Shown here piece by piece: positions 1 to 64,000 of a DNA stretch of 64,000 nt; within the stretch, counting starts at the first letter, position 1; each line of letters begins with the position of its first letter. This DNA comes from Bagarius yarrelli (lineage: Eukaryota; Chordata; Actinopteri; Siluriformes; Sisoridae). The notes under the pieces were generated by a model that did no database searches, had not been told where the DNA came from, and was given only the letters and a program-made list of their open reading frames with translations. The position numbers and the translations under genes are program-made. The stretch is taken from positions 11,850,724 to 11,914,723 of the forward strand of contig VCAZ01000006.1 of assembly GCA_005784505.1 (NCBI GenBank). The letters are read 5' to 3'.

Positions 1-580
1 ATTTTTGTCTTTGTTACATTTAAGAAACACCAGAAAATGTAGCTGGGTATGTTGTCCGATTGTACTAGAAAGATGCGAAACAGGCTGTGTCTAAAAATCA
101 CATACTACTTAGGTATTTACTATATTTGAAAAATCAGTGTGATTACGGGTAGGAAAACTAAAATTCCACCATGTTGATATGTCACGTGACATACAACCTC
201 ACAACAGCGCAAATTTGTAATTGGATAATGTTTACGTAGATGATGATAAATAAGTGCAACACCACCTAAAGCAACATAAAGCACAGGAAAAGTGCCACAT
301 CGCTGCTTTACCCCACTTCTGCATATGAAAATCGTCTCTCCTGTGGGCTAATGGTAGAATAAACTGTGGGGCTGCTTAGGGCCTCTTTGACCACCAAGGG
401 TCTCCCAAAAGTACATGAAATAAAAGGTTTTTTTTGTTTTGTTTTATACTGTATATCAATGAACAATTGTAATAATATAAAATGCAATATTAAATTTGTT
501 TAATTAGCTACTTTTCAACACACACATTAAGTATTTAACTAAATACTGCAAGACTTGTGGGTTGTTACTGTTGAAAAATT

Positions 581-860
581 GTAGAAGGGCTAAAAAATGG
601 TATGATGTAAGCAACATAGCTACAACAGATAACATTAATAATGAGTGTGAATGTAGATTTATAGTGTGTGAATATTCAAGGTTCAACAATTATTAGTCAT
701 ATTGGGCCCCGAAATAAAATTCTGCTTAGGCCCCTTTAAAGGCTTGGGCCGGTCCCGGCTCATGGTATAGTGAATTACCCAAATTTTATGCGAAATAGTA
801 GGTTATCGAGGAAGTTTCCACATGCTGCATTTTGCATATTAAAAAATTGGACATAAATGC
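581..860 (+). repeat. Intronic duplicated segment, copy 1
   Basis: About 280 bases that recur, diverged, at 1472-1765 in the same orientation. Shared blocks include GAAGGG(C/T)TAAAAAATGG, a stretch around ATTTATAGTGTGTGAATATT, and ACATGCTGCATTT followed by AAATTGGACATA. It could be two copies of an unnamed interspersed repeat or a local duplication. Confidence 0.8.
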
Positions 861-1471
861 TGGTCACCTCATTTGCTAGTTTACATATTATATACTGTAC
901 AAAAAAGCATGAGCTGTTGTCAAGGTATACTGTTATTTACAAAGTCACGGTTTCCAAATCACTAACATTTTTTCCTTACGCTGTTCCTGCAGTATAGACA
1001 GTTTTTTTTAAAAGTATGCAATTTCTCGTGCAGCTCCAATAAGTGGGAGTTCCTCACAATGCCTATCTACCATTTTACAGAAGATATTTCTTCATTTTAT
1101 TTTTAATAACATTTAATAAAGGTACAGAAATGAAGCTATTCACTAGATTTTTGGGGGTGATTGTTGTGCCAGTGTGCATAGATATATGGCTTTATAGATT
1201 GGATATAATCCCCCTGGAATATTTAAATAGTTTTCCTATTCATGTACCCATTAGAGTGCATAGAATTCTAGCCCTGTATTGCACTACCACTACATATTTG
1301 GTGTTTGAAAACCTCCCCCCCCCCCTCTTTTTTATGATCATGATTTTTTTTCGTTGTTTTAATACTTAGTTAACACGTTAGTTCAGGCTACAGAAGCAAA
1401 TCACCAATGAGAGACTGTTTCTGTCTTTCTTATTTTAATGTTTGTGTGTGTGTGAGGAGAACACAGAAAAT

Positions 1472-1765
1472 ATAGAAGGGTTAAAAAATGGCATGACGTA
1501 AGCAACACAGCAACATATAAAATTGATAATGAGTGTATTAGATTTATAGTGTGTGAATATTCAAGGATTAACAATAATTAGTCATATTAGAAATAAAAAG
1601 GCCCCCCCAAATAAACTTCTGCTTTGACCCTCTAAAGGCTGGGCGGTCCTGGCTACATGATGGCATAGTAAATTACCCAAAGTTCATGCGAAAGTAGTAG
1701 GTCATCCGAAAACTTTTCACATGCTGCATTTCTGCATTTCCTATACTAAGAAATTGGACATACAT
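1472..1765 (+). repeat. Intronic duplicated segment, copy 2
   Basis: Second copy of the segment at 581-860, offset by about 890 bases, with small indels and substitutions, including an extra run of C near 1606. The flanks (861-1471) do not match, so this is not a simple tandem array. No coding content was recognised. Confidence 0.8.
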
Positions 1766-3540
1766 CTACACTGAAGAGCTGATATTTTCACATGGTAAAT
1801 AAAATTTCATTGTGAGCACTGGGCTGTCATAATGTAGTTCGATAACTTGACGTCTTTACTTCTTTATCTTTTTCAGTGCTCTGTGTGTTTTCTTCCTTAA
1901 GTGAACCACATTCAGAAAGTGCCTCAGGGAGAAATTAAATCGCAGAGGCTATTTTTAGGCTCCCAACTGAGGTTGTATATGTTTGGTACCCTTGCAGGTG
2001 CTACATCATTCCTATTTTTAAAAATGGTGTCTTGACCTAAATCGACCATTATGAAGTCTAATTGCTTTCAGAAGCAATTATTCCTTTTTCTCTGGCACAG
2101 GGGCTTGTTTAGGCCTGGGTCCACCTCTGCCCAATACCTTCCTTCTTAAGCATTTCTATTTATTTGTTTTGCACTGTTTTGGGTATATTATTAGTTATAC
2201 ACGATGCACTTTTAGAATAAAAGTGAAGATGGCAATTAAACAGGCCACGTGATTCCCTAGTGCTAACATCTCACACGTTTTTTGCGACACCGGCAGTGGC
2301 CTGAAGCCATCTAGTGTAAGGTCGAACGTTATTGGAGCATCTGTGCATTGTCCCAGCCACCATGCTGTCCCCAGCATTCCTAGCTTGCCCTGAAATCAGC
2401 CGTGTTCTATATAAAGCATGTAGAAGACAAACTGTCCAGGTTCTTGTGCTAGGGCAGGGTGGCTTACGTAAGCTGAATTTCTGGCCTGTTCTGCCTATAC
2501 ACCATATGACACTGTGTACTGACAGTGCTTCTGTACATGAGGCTCTTTGCGCTTCCAAATTTACCCATATACCCCGAGATGTCTTTTGCACTTGCAGACC
2601 AGCGTATTATCTCTGTCTTCATGACATACTAGTATAAACAGTTGACAGAGCGCTCTGTCACCATGACAGCTAAAATATAAGCTGTCTGGAAAGCACACTT
2701 TCTATACTATATTGTTTGCCCTTCAACTCGCTAAAAATTCTCCAGATGATGCCTATCCAGGCTGAAGGCCAGCAGGTCACGTTATTGTAAATTCGGTGCA
2801 GCCATGTGAAGCACATATCAAATGATTTACCGCCTGCAGGAGGCTACATGTACATACAAAATGATGTGCAACTACGTGCAGAAAATGACAATGTTTAATG
2901 TCTGACTTGGTTACTTGAAAAAATATTACAAATGTTGCTGTGTTCCTCCTAAGATTAGCATACTGAGTACAGCCTCACCTCACTCTTCCACAAATTTTCG
3001 ATTTCAGTGCGTGTTGTCATAATTGATTTTTGCAGCTGAGGATCTGTTGCGCTGGTACATTATAAATACATTAAACAATCATGCCAGAGACAAAATCACT
3101 AAGATCACATTTTCCCTATCCTGATGGTTAATGCGAACGGTACCCGAAGCTGGGTAATTGTATGCATTGCAATACTTATCACATGACTGGCTTAGATAAT
3201 TGCATGAATTAATAGGTGTAAAGATATTTCGCAAGTCTGTAATAAGTGTATGTCAGAAACAAAAAAAACTCCTAAACATGTCAAAGCTGAATCCTATGTG
3301 CTGTTTACATTTTCACATTTTTAAAAATAATTTCACGGCTCAGTAGATCATAGGAAATTGAGTCTTGGTACAGGATCGATGTTGATGCCACTGAAAGGGC
3401 AACACAATATTAACCTTGCCACCAATAGCTAATGGTTGTTTATGAATCTGTGCCTTTTACTGTAAGTAAATCACTATGCAGTTGTATGAACCCCACTATT
3501 TTAGATGTAGATTATCAGATTATCGTGACTGATGTATTCT

Positions 3541-4030
3541 TTTAAGATAAAATAAGACAAGATAAGATAAGATAATTTTTTTTTTTTATCCTGAAGGAAA
3601 TTCTTTTTACAGTAGCTGCTTGATAGCTGCTTATTAAAATATAATGAAGAGGCTAATAAGGAAAGAAAATAAGATGAAATGGACTTACAATATAAAAATA
3701 AAAAATATATAAATATATAAAATAAATAATACTGATTAATTTTACAGGAAGGTGCTAAAAAGAATGTTATTGGACCATTATATATATATATATTACAATG
3801 GTATACTAATAATAATAATATTGCACATTTAGTTGTATTGCACTGTACTGATATTGTAACTGTAATAATTAAGGCATGAGAATTTGGTTACTGTCCATGC
3901 TGTCATCACGCTCCCGAAAAAGAGGGAGAGTTATAGAGTTTGATGGCCACAGGTATGAATGACTTCCTGTTGCGTTCCATTGTAGACATTGGTGGTCTCA
4001 GTGTGCGGCTAAATGTACTCCTGAATACAT
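3541..4030. repeat. Probable teleost interspersed repeat
   Basis: Starts with short A/G-rich AAGAT repeats, then a poly-T and a block reading ATCCTGAAGGAAATTC. Farther on, 3935-4022 (GATGGCCACAGGTATGAATG and following) resembles, from memory, sequence found in many fish repeats. Family and exact limits are unknown; recognition by eye only. Confidence 0.45.
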
Positions 4031-5048
4031 TTATACTAGACTTCATATTATTTTTTAATGCACACGGTCTAAATTAGTGCATTTTACTATTTTTGAACAT
4101 TTTGTTGACAAGTTACATCTGTTTTCACACTTATAGTTGCATGTTAAACTATGAGTATTAAGGTAAAGTCAATATACATCAGAAATACTTTGTCTTGTTT
4201 CCTCATAATTATCGGTGTGGAAATTTTCTCAGGTTTTGCACTTGGCTTAAATTAAATTTAAGATGCAACCAGAAAATTGCATTTTTTTTTGCTATTAGGC
4301 TACGCACATTAACTCATAATAATAATTCTGAAGCATTTTTGTATGAATTTAAAATCATAACTTAAAATTTTGAATTTAAAGGCATTTATTTAGTATTCTA
4401 TCATAGAAGCACCATTGTCAGGGGTTACAAATTCTCCCCTTTTTCCTGACTGATCCGGTTAAGCAGACTGTCTGGGGACTATCTGTAAATTACCATATTA
4501 AGTCTTACTTAATTTCCGTGGGGTTTATGTCTGATTTTTGAGTTTTGCCACTAGCCACTACTTTTTGACTAAACGCCTCTGGCTGTCGGCATGCTAAAAG
4601 GTGAACTTTTGCACTAGTCGGGTGTCGAATATTCTTTTTCCAAGATATGATAACACTTGCAAGAGTTTTAATTTTGTCATCATGGTTTTCATGATACTTA
4701 ATTAAATTTAAATTATACAACCCAAATTCCATTTTTTTTATTTAAATAACATAAAAACTTTAAGATTTTGAATCATATAAGCCATTGATTTATTTAGATA
4801 TAAAACATAGATGAAATGACCAGTGTTTAAACTGAGAAATTTTACATATTTATCCACTAAATGAGCTCATTTTAAATTGGATGTTATTTATATTCTATTT
4901 GTAAATAAATTATTGACTTATGTTATTTAAAAGTCTTTTAGTTTCCAGAATTCGGGTTATATTTAAAAATATATTTAATTGTTATTAAAAAAATGGATGG
5001 AGGTGAACTAATAAAGTTTTATTTAATGCACTGCTTTTCTGTCTATAG

Positions 5049-63104
<58,056 letters not shown>

Positions 63105-63932
63105 ATCCTGGGCTTTGGACGAGTTGGAGCGTTCTATTGTGAAAGATGAGCGGTGAGACGCAGTGACGATAATAGTGATTCGCTGTCATTTTACACCTCG
63201 AGGGTTTCTTTGTGATTGTGCAAACTAGTAGGGACCTCCTATGTGTATACCTTTAATGTTACTTCCATGCTTTTGGAAACATTTAATTTATAAATGTATA
63301 CATAGTGATGTACATGACAATCAAATAAGGATTGTACAGCCCTCTAGCACTTTTTTTGAAATTATGTTCCAACGGTAAAGCAGTACTTCCTGTAATTCAT
63401 TGCAATATTTTGTGTCTGTCGTGACCTGACTCTGCGCGGAAGAGCTTTGTGTTCTGGAGGATGAGGGTCACGGTACTTCAGCTCATGAAACCTTACCCAA
63501 AGAACCTCGTTTGAAGTGTCGCTTAAGCCCCCACTACATCCACCTTCATCTGCTTCTTTTTGCACTAAATATTCTAGTGGAACCAGTGGATTCGTAAAGG
63601 ACTAGGAAGGTTTCTAAATACACAGCGCAGCGAGTAAACATACCGGCTGACTGTGGAGTGGCTCTGTTAGGAGAAGGGACAGTTAAGAGGTCCTGCTTTG
63701 CATGGAGAAGTTTTCATTTGAGTAACCAGCGCACACGACCTGGACATGCAGAGCGGGAAACCGATTTCATCGTCATCCACATTACCAGTGTAGGACATCA
63801 TGTATGGGAATGTACATATCATGTTCATGTAATAATGCAAGAGGTCATCTCCAGCGTAGCCCTACAAAATTGGCAATACATTATCAGGATATGCACTACT
63901 TTTCTTTATGTCTTTTCATCATGCTTGATTTC

Positions 63933-63967
<35 letters not shown>

Positions 63968-64000
63968 TGTGTGTGTGTTGATGCGGTCGTAAAATTGTAT
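63105..64000 (+). other. kcnma1: kcnma1 3' untranslated region (incomplete)
   Basis: Sequence after the second stop. No AATAAA signal was seen before the window edge, so the UTR probably continues. A TG/CG microsatellite lies at 63935-63979. Two short open frames near the end are not genes. Confidence 0.7.
63935..63979. repeat. TG microsatellite in the 3' UTR
   Basis: (TG)n with a GCGCG interruption near 63961. Confidence 0.9.

Larger units (their letters stand above)
1..5048 (+). other. Intron upstream of the S2 exon (3' part)
   Basis: The window begins inside this intron, which ends at the acceptor AG at 5047-5048. It is AT-rich. It holds a duplicated segment (581-860 and 1472-1765), a probable interspersed repeat (3541-4030) and short A/T runs. 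The short reading frames near 1043-1369 and 2195-2637 have no recognisable protein character and no splice context. No gene seen. Confidence 0.85.

Noticed and set aside
2271..2637. Overlapping 101- and 106-codon frames on both strands
   Set aside because: No recognisable protein, and open frames on both strands suggest low stop density rather than a gene.

Overview
This is vertebrate, almost certainly teleost, nuclear DNA: AT-rich, with long introns, GT-AG splice sites and fish-type repeats (a Tc1-like remnant, a decayed L1-type LINE, tRNA-derived SINEs, a small hAT-like element, long microsatellites). The SINE copies resemble sequences common in otophysan fish such as catfishes, but that placement is a guess.

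The window holds one protein-coding gene, on the + strand: kcnma1, the pore-forming alpha subunit of the large-conductance Ca2+- and voltage-activated K+ channel (BK, Slo1). The first exon (N-terminus, S0, most of S1) lies upstream of the window. All later constitutive exons are present in order and in matching phase: 5049-13889 carries S2-S5, pore and selectivity filter; 16131-16401 the S6 exon in two alternative copies; 20798-31229 the RCK1 Ca2+/Mg2+-sensing domain; 31230-50492 the RCK1-RCK2 linker; 52000-60610 the RCK2 domain with the calcium bowl; 61699-63104 the alternative C-terminal ends. The shortest form encodes about 976 residues from the exon at 5049 to the stop at 62974. The 3' UTR runs off the right edge.

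The interest lies in alternative splicing. Recognisable optional exons are: a mutually exclusive S6/linker pair (16131-16222 and 16310-16401) separated by only 87 nt; a 12-nt SRKR microexon (28468-28479); STREX (35138-35311); an 84-nt exon before the calcium bowl (56402-56485); and a 29-nt microexon (61699-61727) that switches the C-terminus between KEMVYR and VEDEC. Two further phase-compatible candidates sit at the STREX junction and I do not recognise either: 33 nt (40292-40324) and 312 nt / 104 codons (42263-42574, rich in Pro, Ser and Arg). TGCATG motifs, the RBFOX-type splicing signal, lie next to three of the alternative exons.

At protein level the pore exon has Cys (codon 13833-13835) where mammalian Slo1 has the Tyr that governs block by external TEA, and S5 has an unusual Leu-to-Cys change. 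The rest is intron with repeats, including two long polypurine tracts (46190-46710 and 47355-47745). No second gene, RNA gene or promoter could be supported.
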